Assembly: GCF_900112045.1 (NCBI RefSeq) | Contig: NZ_FOJW01000015.1 | Location: 1 to 64,000, forward strand | DNA from: Lentibacillus halodurans | GTDB lineage: Bacteria; Bacillota; Bacilli; Bacillales; Amphibacillaceae | Direction of reading: 5' to 3' | DNA length: 64,000 nucleotides | In this document: positions 45,884-56,168 of the stretch, piece after piece | Position numbering within the stretch: the stretch's first letter is position 1 | Layout of the letters: each line of letters begins with the position of its first letter | Notes under the pieces: model-generated | What the model was told of the DNA's origin: nothing | The model's input: only the letters and a program-made list of their open reading frames with translations | Database searches by the model: none | Translations under genes and position numbers: made by a program

Positions 45884-46702
45884 ATGAAAAGAAGTGATCG
45901 TTTAGTATCGTTAACCAATTACTTTTTGGAAAACCCTAAGGAACATACATCTTTACCGTATTTCAGCGATAAATATGGTGCGGCGAAATCCTCCGTCAGT
46001 GAAGACCTGGCAATCGTGGATCGGGTGATGCAGGAGGAAGGAATCGGGCATTTACAGACACTTCCCGGAGCTTCAGGGGGGGTAAGCTTCATCCCCGGAT
46101 ATTCCATGGAAAATGGAAATAGGTTTATTGCTGAGCTTTGTACCACAATGGAGGATCCTGCCCGTATCCTGCCCGGTGGTTACTTATATATGAGTGATAT
46201 TTTAGGTGATCCGAGAATGGTCAACAAAATAGGTCGTGTATTAGCCTCGGCATTTTCGAATTTGGAAATTGATGTGATCATGACTGTGGCAACCAAGGGA
46301 ATCCCGCTTGCTTATGCAGTGGCTTCTGTTCTGAATGTTCCAGTTGTCATCGTAAGGCGTGATCCGAGAGTAACAGAAGGATCATCGGTCAGTATTAATT
46401 ATGTTTCCGGATCATCACGGAAAATCCAGACAATGGTTCTGCCCAAACGGAGTTTACACGACAATGCCAACGTTTGTATCATCGATGACTTTATGAAAGC
46501 TGGCGGAACCATCAACGGAATGATCAGTTTATTGAACGAATTCAATGCAAATGTACAGGCTATCGGTGTACTGGCAGAAGCAGACGATGAGGAAGATGAA
46601 CGTGTGGTGGAAAATTACACATCGCTGGTGAAAATTACGAATGTGGATATGAAACAAAAAACGATTGAAGTCCATCCCGGAAATGTTGCTGATCGTTCAT
46701 AA
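45884..46702 (+). CDS. purR: Purine operon repressor PurR
   Basis: A 272-residue repressor of purine synthesis genes that responds to PRPP and (p)ppGpp. An N-terminal winged helix (residues 1-72) precedes a phosphoribosyltransferase fold with the PRPP motif IIDDFMKAGGT. AGAGGTGG precedes the ATG. Upstream at 45856-45871 the reverse strand reads CCCGAATGTTTT, a possible half PurBox for autoregulation, but I see only one. The ridA-type gene yabJ that usually follows purR is absent. Confidence 0.95.
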   Translation: MKRSDRLVSLTNYFLENPKEHTSLPYFSDKYGAAKSSVSEDLAIVDRVMQEEGIGHLQTLPGASGGVSFIPGYSMENGNRFIAELCTTMEDPARILPGGYLYMSDILGDPRMVNKIGRVLASAFSNLEIDVIMTVATKGIPLAYAVASVLNVPVVIVRRDPRVTEGSSVSINYVSGSSRKIQTMVLPKRSLHDNANVCIIDDFMKAGGTINGMISLLNEFNANVQAIGVLAEADDEEDERVVENYTSLVKITNVDMKQKTIEVHPGNVADRS

Positions 46703-46826
46703 GGCGACATTGTCGGGAATCCCCTCATGTCTAAGCGGGTAATCTGGTAAGAGAAATGAATACATACGTGATGGTAACCATTTTTTCTAAGAAGGCAATA
46801 TTTTCTAAAATTTTTTTGTTGAATAG

Positions 46827-46853
46827 GCAGGATTTCTCATTCTTTTGTTGAAT
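46827..46853 (+). promoter_or_regulatory. Sigma-H promoter of spoVG
   Basis: GCAGGATTT (46827-46835), 11 bp, GTTGAAT (46847-46853). This matches the sigma-H consensus (RNAGGAWWW, N11-12, RNNGAAT) at every defined position and lies about 40 bp before spoVG. Confidence 0.85.
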
Positions 46854-46894
46854 TATGGTAAATAAGTTCAAAAGGGAAAAGGTGGTGAAACATC

Positions 46895-47185
46895 ATGGAA
46901 GTTACCGACGTTAGATTACGCCGCGTGAACACAGAGGGGAGAATGCGAGCAATTGCCTCGATTACCATGGATGAGGAGTTTGTCGTTCATGATATTCGCG
47001 TGATCGATGGCAATAATGGGTTGTTTGTGGCTATGCCTTCCAAGCGTACCCCTGATGGTGAGTTCAGAGATATAGCTCATCCTATCAATTCTAATACCCG
47101 CGGTAAGATTCAGGATGCAGTATTGGAAGAATACCATCGTGCCGGGGAGACAGAGGAAAAATACGAAGAGGCTGGTGCATCCTGA
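46895..47185 (+). CDS. spoVG: Septation/RNA-binding regulator SpoVG
   Basis: A 96-residue conserved nucleic-acid-binding regulator with roles in asymmetric septation and cortex formation. [29 protein letters not shown] and [22 protein letters not shown] are family hallmarks. AAAGGTGGTG precedes the ATG. Classical sigma-H control is supported by the upstream promoter. Confidence 0.96.
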   Translation: MEVTDVRLRRVNTEGRMRAIASITMDEEFVVHDIRVIDGNNGLFVAMPSKRTPDGEFRDIAHPINSNTRGKIQDAVLEEYHRAGETEEKYEEAGAS

Positions 47186-47197
47186 ATAGCGATCAAC

Positions 47198-47238
47198 AAG
47201 AGGTCTAATCTGCAACAGGTTAGCCTTCTTTTTTTGTC
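47198..47238 (+). terminator. Terminator after spoVG
   Basis: AAGAGGTCTAA (about 47199-47209) pairs imperfectly with TTAGCCTTCTT (47220-47230), followed by a T run. Confidence 0.65.
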
Positions 47239-47406
47239 TTTTTTGATGACTTCCCCACCTGCATTCTGCTGATTTGCCGATTTCCATTGAACTGAACTCT
47301 AACCTTTCATACCAGGTTTTTCTTCTTCCTCCAAACATTAAATCTGTTGAAATTAACCTATTTTTAAGATATATTCATAATGGACAAATGGAATGGAGGA
47401 TTCTTC

Positions 47407-48786
47407 ATGGTGAAACGTTTTGCAGTGGTTTTAGCTGCAGGAAAAGGAACTAGAATGAAGTCGAAATTATATAAAGTACTTCATCCAGTGTTAGGCCGTC
47501 CGATGGTGCAGCATGTCATCGAACAATTAAAACCGGTGAAACTTGATGAAATGGTTACGATCGTAGGTCATGGTGCCGAAAAGGTTGCTGAATATATTGG
47601 TGATGACAGTCAAATGGTTTTACAGGAAGAACAATTAGGCACAGGTCATGCTGTATTGCAGGCGGAAGATCTTCTGACAAATCAGAACGGTACAACGATT
47701 GTGGTTTGCGGCGATACGCCATTAATTACAAGTGATACATATCGGGCACTTTTCGACTATCACGAACAAGAAGGGGCCAAAGCAACCATTTTAACTGCAA
47801 AAGCCCCGAATCCATCAGGATATGGCAGAGTTATTCGTGATGAACAAAATGAAGTGAAGCGGATTGTTGAGCAGAAGGATGCTAATGACAGCGAACTGTT
47901 AGTTGATGAAATCAATACGGGGACATACTGCTTTGATAACAAAGCACTTTTCGATGCGTTACAATATGTTTCAAATGATAATGCCCAAGGTGAATACTAT
48001 TTGCCGGATGTAATTGAAATTCTTCAAAATCGTGCCGAAAAAATCTGTGCGTTTCAGACATCTGACTTTGAGGAAACATTAGGTATCAACGATCGGGCAG
48101 CATTGGCTCATGCCGAAAAGACGCTGAAAAGACGCATTAATGATAAGCATATGCGAAACGGCGTAACACTGATAGATCCGGACAATACTTATATCGGTCC
48201 GGATGTGGTTATTGAACCGGATGTGTTGATTCACCCGGGCTCCATCCTAAAAGGCGAGACGACCATTCGTACAGATGCTGAAATAGGACCGCATACGGAG
48301 ATTGATAATTGTTTTGTCGGGAAGGCAAGTGTTATCAGACAGAGTGTTGCCAAGAACAGTCATGTAGGTGAGCGGGTACAGGCAGGTCCGTACGCCCATA
48401 TACGGCCGGAAGCATCGATTGGCAATGAAGCGAAAATCGGTAATTTTGTTGAAGTGAAAAAGTCCTCGATAGGTGATAAAAGCAAAGTATCCCACTTAAG
48501 CTACATTGGGGATGCCGAGGTGGGCAGCAATGTGAATATCGGCTGCGGGACGATTACCGTTAATTATGATGGGAAGAATAAGTATCTGACAACGATTGAA
48601 GACGATGCGTTTATTGGCTGCAATTCCAATTTAGTCGCACCGGTAACCGTTGGGGAAGGCTCCTATATTGCTGCAGGCTCTACTATCACGAAAAATGTAC
48701 CTGAAGATTCATTATCCATCGCCCGTGCAAGACAAGCGAATAAAGAAGGATATGCATCAAGAATCAGAAATCAAAAAAAGGACTAA
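47407..48786 (+). CDS. glmU: Bifunctional GlcNAc-1-P uridyltransferase / GlcN-1-P acetyltransferase
   Basis: Makes UDP-GlcNAc for the cell wall. The 459-residue protein has the pyrophosphorylase N-terminus with [11 protein letters not shown] and GTGHAV, and a left-handed beta-helix C-terminus with hexapeptide repeats and the acetyl-CoA site ([28 protein letters not shown]). TGGAGGA precedes ATG 47407; an ATG at 47380 lacks support. prs follows after 15 bp. Confidence 0.96.
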   Translation: MVKRFAVVLAAGKGTRMKSKLYKVLHPVLGRPMVQHVIEQLKPVKLDEMVTIVGHGAEKVAEYIGDDSQMVLQEEQLGTGHAVLQAEDLLTNQNGTTIVVCGDTPLITSDTYRALFDYHEQEGAKATILTAKAPNPSGYGRVIRDEQNEVKRIVEQKDANDSELLVDEINTGTYCFDNKALFDALQYVSNDNAQGEYYLPDVIEILQNRAEKICAFQTSDFEETLGINDRAALAHAEKTLKRRINDKHMRNGVTLIDPDNTYIGPDVVIEPDVLIHPGSILKGETTIRTDAEIGPHTEIDNCFVGKASVIRQSVAKNSHVGERVQAGPYAHIRPEASIGNEAKIGNFVEVKKSSIGDKSKVSHLSYIGDAEVGSNVNIGCGTITVNYDGKNKYLTTIEDDAFIGCNSNLVAPVTVGEGSYIAAGSTITKNVPEDSLSIARARQANKEGYASRIRNQKKD

Positions 48787-48801
48787 CGGAGGGTTTATTT
48801 C

Positions 48802-49755
48802 ATGGCATCTGACTACAAGGATCCATTGTTGAAGGTATTCTCGTTAAATTCGAATCGGAAATTGGCTGAAGACATTGCAAACCACATTGGAACCACACTG
48901 GGAAAATGTACGGTTTCCGCTTTTAGTGACGGTGAGATTCAGATCAGTATTGATGAAAGTGTACGCGGCTGTGATATCTATGTCGTTCAATCCACTTCCT
49001 CACCGGTCAATAAACACATGATGGAACTTCTCATTATGATTGATGCTCTGAAACGTGCCTCAGCAAGGTCCATCAATATTGTGATGCCATACTACGGATA
49101 TGCCCGGCAAGACCGTAAAGCGCGTTCAAGGGAACCGATCACATCTAAACTAGTAGCCGACCTCTTGGAAACAGCTGGTGCTGACCGAGTTATTACACTT
49201 GATTTGCATGCTCCGCAAATCCAGGGCTTCTTTAATGTGCCAATCGATCACTTGCAAGGTGTGCCCATTTTAGCGAATTATTTTGAAGAGAAGAATTTTG
49301 ATGATATCATTGTTGTTTCTCCCGATCACGGTGGTGTGACGCGCGCAAGGAAAATGGCAGATTATCTAAAGGCCCCAATTGGAATTATTGATAAACGCCG
49401 TCCGCGACCGAACGTTTCAGAAGTTATGAATATCGTTGGAAATATTGAAGGGAAGACAGCGATTCTTATTGATGATATTATCGACACAGCAGGTACGATT
49501 ACACTGGCAGCTAACGCATTGGTAGAAAATGGTGCCAAGGAAGTTTATGCATGCTGTACACACCCTGTTTTATCAGGACCAGCGCTCCAGCGAATAAACG
49601 ATTCAAAAATTAAGGAATTGGTTGTTACCAATTCGATTCCTCTTTCTGAAGAGAAAAGGGGACATAAGGTCACAGAGTTATCGGTGGCACCGCTGATTGG
49701 CGAGGCAATCACACGTGTCCATGAACTGAAATCGGTCAGCCTCTTGTTTGACTGA
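48802..49755 (+). CDS. prs: Ribose-phosphate pyrophosphokinase
   Basis: Makes PRPP from ribose-5-phosphate and ATP for nucleotides, His and Trp. The 317-residue class I enzyme shows [44 protein letters not shown] and the PRPP loop [20 protein letters not shown] precedes the ATG. It pairs with glmU as in most Bacilli. Confidence 0.97.
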   Translation: MASDYKDPLLKVFSLNSNRKLAEDIANHIGTTLGKCTVSAFSDGEIQISIDESVRGCDIYVVQSTSSPVNKHMMELLIMIDALKRASARSINIVMPYYGYARQDRKARSREPITSKLVADLLETAGADRVITLDLHAPQIQGFFNVPIDHLQGVPILANYFEEKNFDDIIVVSPDHGGVTRARKMADYLKAPIGIIDKRRPRPNVSEVMNIVGNIEGKTAILIDDIIDTAGTITLAANALVENGAKEVYACCTHPVLSGPALQRINDSKIKELVVTNSIPLSEEKRGHKVTELSVAPLIGEAITRVHELKSVSLLFD

Positions 49756-49890
49756 AAAGGGCACGTATACGTTCGGTTCTGTATTTTGTGTTAAGGAATA
49801 AAGTATGTTTTAATAGAAATGTTACTGTAAAAAAGCATTTATGATAATAAACCTCATAGCAGAGTTTTTAAATAATGGAGGATGATAAGG

Positions 49891-50526
49891 ATGGCTGTAA
49901 CATTAAAGGCTGCAAAAAGGGAAGACCTTACAAAATCTGCAACAAAACAGATCAGGGAAAATGGAGATGTCCCATCGGTTGTTTATGGGAAGGATAAAGA
50001 ATCCAAGGCTATCTCCGTCAATAGTATTGAATTGGTAAAAACCGTACGCGATGAAGGCAGAAATGCTATCATCTCACTTGATATTGAGCATGAGAAGCCT
50101 GTTGATGTGATGCTTCATGAATACCAGATGGATCCGCTGAAAGATGAACTGATCCATGCTGATTTCTACATTGTCAACATGGCTGAGGACATGGATGTGT
50201 CGGTATCTCTTAACTTGGAAGGAGAGCCTGTCGGTGTTAAGGATGGCGGTGTATTGCAGCAGCCATTATACGAATTGCAGGTTCGGGCAAAACCGGCTGA
50301 TATCCCAGAGGTGATTACTGTTGATGTTGCACAATTGGGCATTGGAGATACCATAACGGTTGGTGATTTGCCTAAAGCAGACAGCTACGAAATTCTTGAA
50401 GAAGAAGATACGACAATCGCGACAGTTGTTCCACCAGATACAATGGATGACATTGAAGAAGCACCGGATGAAAATGCTGAACCTGAATTGGTGGATTCTT
50501 CAGATGATGAAGAGAAAAGCGAATAG
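49891..50526 (+). CDS. ctc: 50S ribosomal protein L25/general stress protein Ctc
   Basis: A 211-residue L25 of the long TL5/Ctc type, which binds 5S rRNA. The N-terminal L25 domain (about 1-92, VPSVVYGKDKE and MLHEYQMDPLKDELIHADFY) is followed by the TL5 C-terminal beta domain and a very acidic tail (EEAPDENAEPELVDSSDDEE). The start ATG 49891 follows GGAGG. The acidic tail is pronounced, in keeping with a salt-adapted host. Confidence 0.93.
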   Translation: MAVTLKAAKREDLTKSATKQIRENGDVPSVVYGKDKESKAISVNSIELVKTVRDEGRNAIISLDIEHEKPVDVMLHEYQMDPLKDELIHADFYIVNMAEDMDVSVSLNLEGEPVGVKDGGVLQQPLYELQVRAKPADIPEVITVDVAQLGIGDTITVGDLPKADSYEILEEEDTTIATVVPPDTMDDIEEAPDENAEPELVDSSDDEEKSE

Positions 50527-50545
50527 AAAGACAAGCATCTAAATA

Positions 50546-50582
50546 AAAACCCTCCTAGTCACAAATATTAGGAGGGTTTTGG
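50546..50582 (+). terminator. Terminator after ctc
   Basis: AAAACCCTCCTA (50546-50557) pairs with TAGGAGGGTTTT (50569-50580). Confidence 0.92.
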
Positions 50583-50658
50583 TTCATTGTAAGGTTGTAT
50601 TAAAACGCGTAAAACGCAGTACAACTATTATCAAAAATACCATAAAGGAAGTAGTCAA

Positions 50659-51219
50659 ATGAAGTGTGTCGTTGGCCTGGGCAATCCAGGGAGAAAATAT
50701 AGCAAGACCCGTCATAATATCGGTTTTATGGTTATTGATGAACTAGCCGGTCGTCACCGCTGGAAATTAAAAAAGGATAAATTCAAAGGTCGGTCAACTG
50801 TTGAAACAAGTGATGGTGAAAAGGTAATCCTTTTGAAGCCACAGACATTCATGAACCTTTCCGGTGAATCGGTTCGCCCGGTAATGGACTTTTATCAGAT
50901 TGCTCCTGAAAATGTACTTGTCATTTATGATGACCTCGATCTGCCGGCAGGAAAAATACGTTTACGGCAAAAGGGAGGTCATGGCGGGCATAATGGCATC
51001 CGTTCAATCATTGATCATTTGGGCACAAAAGAATTTAAACGATTGCGAATCGGTATAGGAAGACCGGCTGCTGCCATACCTGTTGTCGATTATGTGTTAC
51101 AGTCATTTTCCAGCGAACAGCAGGATGACGTCGAGTCTGGTATCAAAAAAAGTGCTGACGCATGTGAAACGTGGCTGCAAAAGCCGTTTGCTGAAGTCAT
51201 GAATGAATTTAACAGTTAA
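50659..51219 (+). CDS. pth: Peptidyl-tRNA hydrolase
   Basis: A 186-residue enzyme that recycles peptidyl-tRNA dropped from ribosomes (B. subtilis spoVC). [19 protein letters not shown] carries Asn9 and the catalytic His19, and [12 protein letters not shown] and [14 protein letters not shown] are conserved. The next gene, fin, follows by 74 bp. Confidence 0.96.
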   Translation: MKCVVGLGNPGRKYSKTRHNIGFMVIDELAGRHRWKLKKDKFKGRSTVETSDGEKVILLKPQTFMNLSGESVRPVMDFYQIAPENVLVIYDDLDLPAGKIRLRQKGGHGGHNGIRSIIDHLGTKEFKRLRIGIGRPAAAIPVVDYVLQSFSSEQQDDVESGIKKSADACETWLQKPFAEVMNEFNS

Positions 51220-51230
51220 GGCTGCATATA

Positions 51231-51259
51231 GTATAAAATCAGGCTTTTCGGATAAACTT
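51231..51259 (+). promoter_or_regulatory. Possible sigma-F promoter of fin
   Basis: GTATA (51231-51235), 14 bp, GGATAAACTT (51250-51259). The -10 deviates at two positions and the spacer is one short, so this is weaker than the csfB promoter. Confidence 0.4.
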
Positions 51260-51293
51260 TAGGATACCCGATGTTTATTCGAGGAGGAGTTTT

Positions 51294-51524
51294 ATGCCAA
51301 TTGTCTATAAATGCAGACATTGCGGACAGGAGATTGGTAAGCTGGATCAGCAAATGGTTGATACGTCAATGCTTGGATGGGATCAATTATCATCTGAGGA
51401 TAAACGTGATATGATTAGCTATGAACCGAATGGTGATATACAGATCAAATCCATATGTGAAAGCTGTGAAGCATCACTTGGCAGCCATCCACATTACCAT
51501 GAATTGGACTACTTTATACAATAA
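51294..51524 (+). CDS. fin: Anti-sigma-F factor Fin (YabK)
   Basis: A 76-residue zinc-finger protein that shuts off sigma-F so the forespore can switch to sigma-G. Cys pairs CRHCG and CESCE and the conserved YKCRHCGQEIGKLD match Fin. GAGGAGG precedes the ATG. Position between pth and mfd is universal in Bacillaceae. Confidence 0.94.
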   Translation: MPIVYKCRHCGQEIGKLDQQMVDTSMLGWDQLSSEDKRDMISYEPNGDIQIKSICESCEASLGSHPHYHELDYFIQ

Positions 51525-51611
51525 CGTAATATATTAAGTAAAAAAGCTTTGGTTATCCTAACCGACGAAATGATAATCAAGGCATTTTTGCACGTAAACA
51601 GGTGGGAAAAA

Positions 51612-54600
51612 ATGAACGGAATTCACGATTTTTTACGATCGAAAGAAGATATAGATTCAGTTATAAATGGTGTTTCCGGTGGAATGAATGAACAGCTGAT
51701 AGCAGGGCTGTCGGGATCCGCCAGAAGTCTTTTTGTATCGATTATAAATGAATCACTGGAAAGACCTGTTTTGCTTGTGACACACCATCTGACACAAGCA
51801 CAGCAGCTGTATGATGACTTAGCCGCATTTACAGGAGAAGAACATGTCTACTTATATCCTGTAAATGAGCTGATCGCATCGGAAATTGCCATTGCCAGTC
51901 CAGAACTGAGAGGTCAGCGGATTGAGGCTTTAACGGAATGGTCACAAAAGAAATCCGGTATATTAATTGCGCCTGCAGCGGCATTAAAACGGATGCTGCC
52001 TCCAACAGATTACTGGCGAAAATACCAGTTGATTTTTCAAATCGGTGAAAAAATTGATCTGGATACATACCTATCATTTTTGATAGATATGGGTTATGAA
52101 CGCGTTTCAATGGTTACGGCACCAGGTGAATTCAGCCGCCGCGGCGGCATTATTGATATTTATCCGGTTACCGAAACACATCCGGTACGTATCGAATTAT
52201 TTGATGATGAAATAGATTCTATACGGTTTTTTGATGCAGACAGTCAGCGTTCATTGGATAAACAGTCTGTCATGACGATTGGTCCTGCCACTGAAATGCT
52301 GCTGACTGAAGAAGATAGGCTGACGGCAGCTCAACGGCTGGAAAAAGCTTTAGCTGAATCGTTGCAAAAGGTAAATTCCCAGGAAGAAAAAGAAACATTG
52401 GCTGAAGCTATTGAGCATGATATTGAACGTCTGAAAAATTTAGAGCACTTTCAGGAAATGTATAAATATATCGGCTTCCTCTATAGCAATCCCGCTAGTT
52501 TACTAGACTATTTGCCGTCTGACGGCTTAATTATTCTTGATGAAGTGAGCAGGATTCAGGAAACAGCAACCAGTCTTGATGCAGAAGAGGCTGAATGGTA
52601 CAGCAGTCTGCTGGAAGCGAATAAAATGGTGCGGAACAGTCATTTTTCATTTGACTGGAATACAGTGTGGGAGAATATCTCCCATCAACGTATCTATATG
52701 TCCGTGTTCTTGCGGCATATTCCCAATACCCATCCGCAAAATATCGTAAATTTATCCACAAGAACGATGCAGGAATTTCACGGGCAGATGCATCTGTTCA
52801 AAAATGAATTAAAACGTTGGGAGAAAGGTGATTTTTCGGTCGTAGTTCTGGCACCGAATGAAAAACGGGCTGAAAAGATTCACTCCATCTTCATGGATTA
52901 CGAGATAGAAGCGGATGTTGCGCATGAGCTGACGCTGCCCGTAAGACGACCAACCATAACGGTGGGCAATATTAGCAATGGTATTGAATTCCCTATGCAT
53001 AAGCTCGTATTGATCACCGAAAATGAATTGTTTAAAAAGAAAACAAAACGCCCGCGAAAAAAACAGAAAATTTCCAATGCAGAACGGATCAAAAATTATC
53101 AGGAATTAAAAGTTGGCGATTACGTTGTTCATGCGCATCATGGAATTGGTAAATATTTGGGGATTGAAACACTGGAAATGAATGATTTGCATAAGGATTT
53201 TATGCTGATCAAATATTCCGGTGATGATAAATTGTATGTCCCCATTGACCAGATCGAACTTGTCCAGAAATTTGTTGCTTCTGAAGGCAAAGAGCCCAAG
53301 ATGCACAAATTGGGCGGCAGTGAATGGGCCAAAACTAAACGGAAAGTACAATCCAATGTAGAGGACATTGCGGATGATCTGATTAAATTGTACGCTGAGC
53401 GTGAAGCCAGAAAAGGGTATGCATTCAGTGAAGAAACGGAAATGCAGCGTGAATTCGAGGCAGCTTTTCAGTATGAAGAAACCGAGGATCAGCTGCGTTG
53501 TATTGCTGAAATCAAAGCAGATATGGAAAGGGAACGCCCGATGGATCGACTGCTTTGCGGGGATGTTGGGTATGGGAAGACAGAAGTAGCCATCCGTGCT
53601 GCTTTTAAAGCAGTGGCAGACGGAAAACAAGTCGCCATACTGGTACCGACTACTATTCTGGCACAGCAGCACTTTGAAACGATCCGGGAAAGGTTTCAGG
53701 ATCAAGCTGTTACGATAAGTATGCTGAGCAGGTTCCGAACGAGAAACCAGCAAAAAGAAACGATTGAAGGCATTCGAAAAGGACAGGTTGACATTGTGAT
53801 CGGGACCCATCGTTTATTATCAAAAGATGTAACTTACCGTGATTTGGGGCTCTTGGTCGTGGATGAAGAGCAGCGGTTTGGTGTCAAACATAAGGAAAAA
53901 ATTAAACAGCTGAAGACAAATGTTGATGTTCTCACATTGACGGCAACACCAATCCCAAGAACATTGCATATGTCGATGCTGGGAGTCCGTGATTTATCGG
54001 TGATTGAAACGCCGCCGGAAAATCGCTTTCCAATCCAGACCTATGTGATGGAATACAATCCTATTTTTGTACGCGAGGCCATTGAACGTGAAATGTCACG
54101 TGGAGGCCAAGTGTTTTTCCTCCATAACCAGGTGGAAAATATTGATAAAATGGCACGTGATCTTGGTATGCTCGTTGATGACGTCCGAATAGCTGTCGCC
54201 CATGGTCAGATGAATGAGACGGAACTGGAAAATATCATTTTTGCCTTTTTGGAAGGTGAGTATGATGTTCTGGTCAGCACGACCATTATTGAAACAGGTG
54301 TTGATATTCCGAATGTCAATACATTAATCGTCAATCAGGCAGACCGGATGGGGCTCAGTCAGCTTTACCAGTTAAGAGGAAGGGTTGGACGGTCCAATCG
54401 GGTTGCTTACGCCTATTTCACCTATCATCAGGATAAAGTGCTGAGCGAAGTTGCGGAAAAAAGACTCGAAGCGATTAAAGAGTTTACTGAACTCGGATCC
54501 GGATTTAAGATTGCCATGCGTGACTTGTCCATCAGGGGTGCCGGAAATCTGCTCGGTGCTCAGCAGCATGGCTTTATTGATTCAGTCGGGTTTGATATGT

Positions 54601-55136
54601 ATTCACAAATGCTTAAAGATGCCATCGATGCACGTAAATCAGGTAAACAACTGGATGAAATCGAAACATTTGAACCAGAACTATCGCTGGCAATTGACGC
54701 CTATATCCCGGAATCTTACATTAAAGACGAAAAACAAAAAATTGATATGTATAAACAGTTCCAGTCGATTTCCTCGTCTGATGATATCGGGGAGCTTAAA
54801 GATGAATTAATTGACCGTTTTGGTGACTACCCTGCAGAAGTGGCGAACTTGTTCATTGTCTCTTCTATGAAACGGCAGGCACAGCAGCAGCAAGTGGAAT
54901 CCATCAGCGAAAAGCCGGGTAAAATCGAAATACTTGTGACCGAGAATCGCAGCCAGGAAGTCGATGGATCCAAATTATTTGACCTGGCCAACCAGTTCGG
55001 GCGGGAAATACAGCTTGGAACAGAAGGCAATAAATTAAAGGTACTGTTTAAATGGACGCGTGATACCAAGCATCAGCGATATGAAATACTCGAAAACTTT
55101 ATCAGCCAGTTAGCTGACGTCAACCGGGATAACTGA
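51612..55136 (+). CDS. mfd: Transcription-repair coupling factor Mfd
   Basis: A 1174-residue DNA translocase that removes stalled RNA polymerase and recruits UvrA. The UvrB-like N-terminal domains are followed by the RNA polymerase interaction domain (VGDYVVHAHHGIGKYLG), then the RecG-like helicase with GDVGYGKTEVA, DEEQRFGVKHKEKIK, TATPIPRTL and QLRGRVGRS, and the TRCF C-terminal domain. Start ATG 51612 follows AGGTGGG; the open frame extends to 51549 without a ribosome site. Confidence 0.96.
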   Translation: MNGIHDFLRSKEDIDSVINGVSGGMNEQLIAGLSGSARSLFVSIINESLERPVLLVTHHLTQAQQLYDDLAAFTGEEHVYLYPVNELIASEIAIASPELRGQRIEALTEWSQKKSGILIAPAAALKRMLPPTDYWRKYQLIFQIGEKIDLDTYLSFLIDMGYERVSMVTAPGEFSRRGGIIDIYPVTETHPVRIELFDDEIDSIRFFDADSQRSLDKQSVMTIGPATEMLLTEEDRLTAAQRLEKALAESLQKVNSQEEKETLAEAIEHDIERLKNLEHFQEMYKYIGFLYSNPASLLDYLPSDGLIILDEVSRIQETATSLDAEEAEWYSSLLEANKMVRNSHFSFDWNTVWENISHQRIYMSVFLRHIPNTHPQNIVNLSTRTMQEFHGQMHLFKNELKRWEKGDFSVVVLAPNEKRAEKIHSIFMDYEIEADVAHELTLPVRRPTITVGNISNGIEFPMHKLVLITENELFKKKTKRPRKKQKISNAERIKNYQELKVGDYVVHAHHGIGKYLGIETLEMNDLHKDFMLIKYSGDDKLYVPIDQIELVQKFVASEGKEPKMHKLGGSEWAKTKRKVQSNVEDIADDLIKLYAEREARKGYAFSEETEMQREFEAAFQYEETEDQLRCIAEIKADMERERPMDRLLCGDVGYGKTEVAIRAAFKAVADGKQVAILVPTTILAQQHFETIRERFQDQAVTISMLSRFRTRNQQKETIEGIRKGQVDIVIGTHRLLSKDVTYRDLGLLVVDEEQRFGVKHKEKIKQLKTNVDVLTLTATPIPRTLHMSMLGVRDLSVIETPPENRFPIQTYVMEYNPIFVREAIEREMSRGGQVFFLHNQVENIDKMARDLGMLVDDVRIAVAHGQMNETELENIIFAFLEGEYDVLVSTTIIETGVDIPNVNTLIVNQADRMGLSQLYQLRGRVGRSNRVAYAYFTYHQDKVLSEVAEKRLEAIKEFTELGSGFKIAMRDLSIRGAGNLLGAQQHGFIDSVGFDMYSQMLKDAIDARKSGKQLDEIETFEPELSLAIDAYIPESYIKDEKQKIDMYKQFQSISSSDDIGELKDELIDRFGDYPAEVANLFIVSSMKRQAQQQQVESISEKPGKIEILVTENRSQEVDGSKLFDLANQFGREIQLGTEGNKLKVLFKWTRDTKHQRYEILENFISQLADVNRDN

Positions 55137-55158
55137 TCTTTATGATTGCAAGGATCGT

Positions 55159-55245
55159 GAAATCGGCTATTTGCCAATTTCACTCCCCAACCCGGCTTCT
55201 AACCTGTGGCTTCTGCAAAAACGAAAGGCTTGCCGAGTTTTTTCA
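55159..55245 (+). repeat. Dispersed hairpin repeat D, copy upstream of spoVT
   Basis: GAAATCGGC (55159-55167) pairs with GCCAATTTC (55173-55181) with one C-A mismatch. The tail has CTTCTAACCTG, TTCTGCAAAAACGA and GAGTTTTTTC, matching the other copies. The hairpin with the T-rich end may also end mfd transcription. Confidence 0.75.
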
Positions 55246-55250
55246 ATCAT

Positions 55251-55279
55251 GTATAGTTCTTTCAGGATGATTCATACTA
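55251..55279 (+). promoter_or_regulatory. Sigma-G promoter of spoVT
   Basis: GTATA (55251-55255), 17 bp, CATACTA (55273-55279). Both boxes match the sigma-G consensus (GHATR, CATWMTA). spoVT is a known sigma-G gene. Confidence 0.75.
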
Positions 55280-55370
55280 AACTCACAACTGGTGTTTTTT
55301 TCTCATGGAGGAAACCACTGAAAATACATACACCAGATACAATCATCTCAGAAAGTGAGGCTCCATACAG

Positions 55371-55907
55371 ATGAAGGCAACAGGAATTGTACGTCGCATT
55401 GATGATTTAGGAAGGGTCGTTATCCCGAAAGAAATCAGACGAACGTTACGTATTCGTGAAGGTGATCCATTAGAAATATTTGTTGACCGGGAAGGCGAAG
55501 TGATCTTAAAAAAATATTCTCCAATAAATGAGCTGAGCTCTTTTGCTAAAGAGTACGCGGAAGCATTGTTTGATTCGCTCAACTACCCGGTTTTCATTTG
55601 TGACCGCGATGAGATTATTGCTGTGGCTGGCGAGTCCAAAAAAGATTATTTAAATAAAAGTATCGGTTCACAGCCGGAAAAGACGATGGAAGACCGTACC
55701 ATGACTTATGAAACGGAAACATCGACAGTTGAGCTGGTCAAGGGGCAGGAGGAGCAGCTTGATTCTTATTGCATCAGTCCGATTATTGCCAACGGTGACC
55801 CGATTGGTTGTGTCATGCTGTTTTCCAAAGAAGGCGATAAACTGAGCAATGTGGAACAAAAAGCAATCCAGACTGCTTCAGGCTTTTTGGCTAAGCAAAT
55901 GGAATGA
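55371..55907 (+). CDS. spoVT: Stage V sporulation regulator SpoVT
   Basis: A 178-residue forespore transcription factor that fine-tunes the sigma-G regulon. The N-terminal AbrB-like DNA-binding domain (MKATGIVRRIDDLGRVVIP, EIRRTLRI) is joined to a GAF-like domain (about 55-178). It is a paralogue of the abrB product in this window. The 1-kb gap that follows holds repeats and a non-coding element. Confidence 0.96.
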   Translation: MKATGIVRRIDDLGRVVIPKEIRRTLRIREGDPLEIFVDREGEVILKKYSPINELSSFAKEYAEALFDSLNYPVFICDRDEIIAVAGESKKDYLNKSIGSQPEKTMEDRTMTYETETSTVELVKGQEEQLDSYCISPIIANGDPIGCVMLFSKEGDKLSNVEQKAIQTASGFLAKQME

Positions 55908-55952
55908 TCAATCTGCAAGGTCTTCTTATGATTAAAACCGCAGCTTTGGAAA

Positions 55953-55993
55953 AAATCGGCATTCGCACCATTAAATAGGCTATTCGCCGATTT
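55953..55993 (+). repeat. Dispersed hairpin repeat D, copy downstream of spoVT
   Basis: AAATCGGC (55953-55960) pairs with GCCGATTT (55986-55993) across a long 25-nt loop. The tail CTGATTCGTAACTGCTG is a degenerate form of the family tail. Confidence 0.5.
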
Positions 55994-56094
55994 CCGTTAT
56001 CTGATTCGTAACTGCTGAAAAGACAAGGCGACAGCCATAAAATCGGCCCGGCCATGATTGGTACTTTCTGATATTCAAGCAAAAAAGAGGCTGA

Positions 56095-56168
56095 GACAAA
56101 AGGATATTAGCCAAAGATACATCCGAACGATGATTCCACTATGATGGGAGCAGTTCGGATGTATCTTT
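56095..56168 (+). repeat. Dispersed repeat F, copy 2 (with complete hairpin)
   Basis: Matches 326-380 read in reverse (GACAAAAGGATAT, GATTCCACTATGAT). Here it keeps both arms of the stem AAAGATACATCCGAAC / GTTCGGATGTATCTTT. Confidence 0.75.

Noticed and set aside
53106-53810. 234-codon reverse frame within mfd
   Set aside because: It lies wholly inside the conserved helicase region of mfd and has no start signal. Long antisense frames are common opposite such genes.
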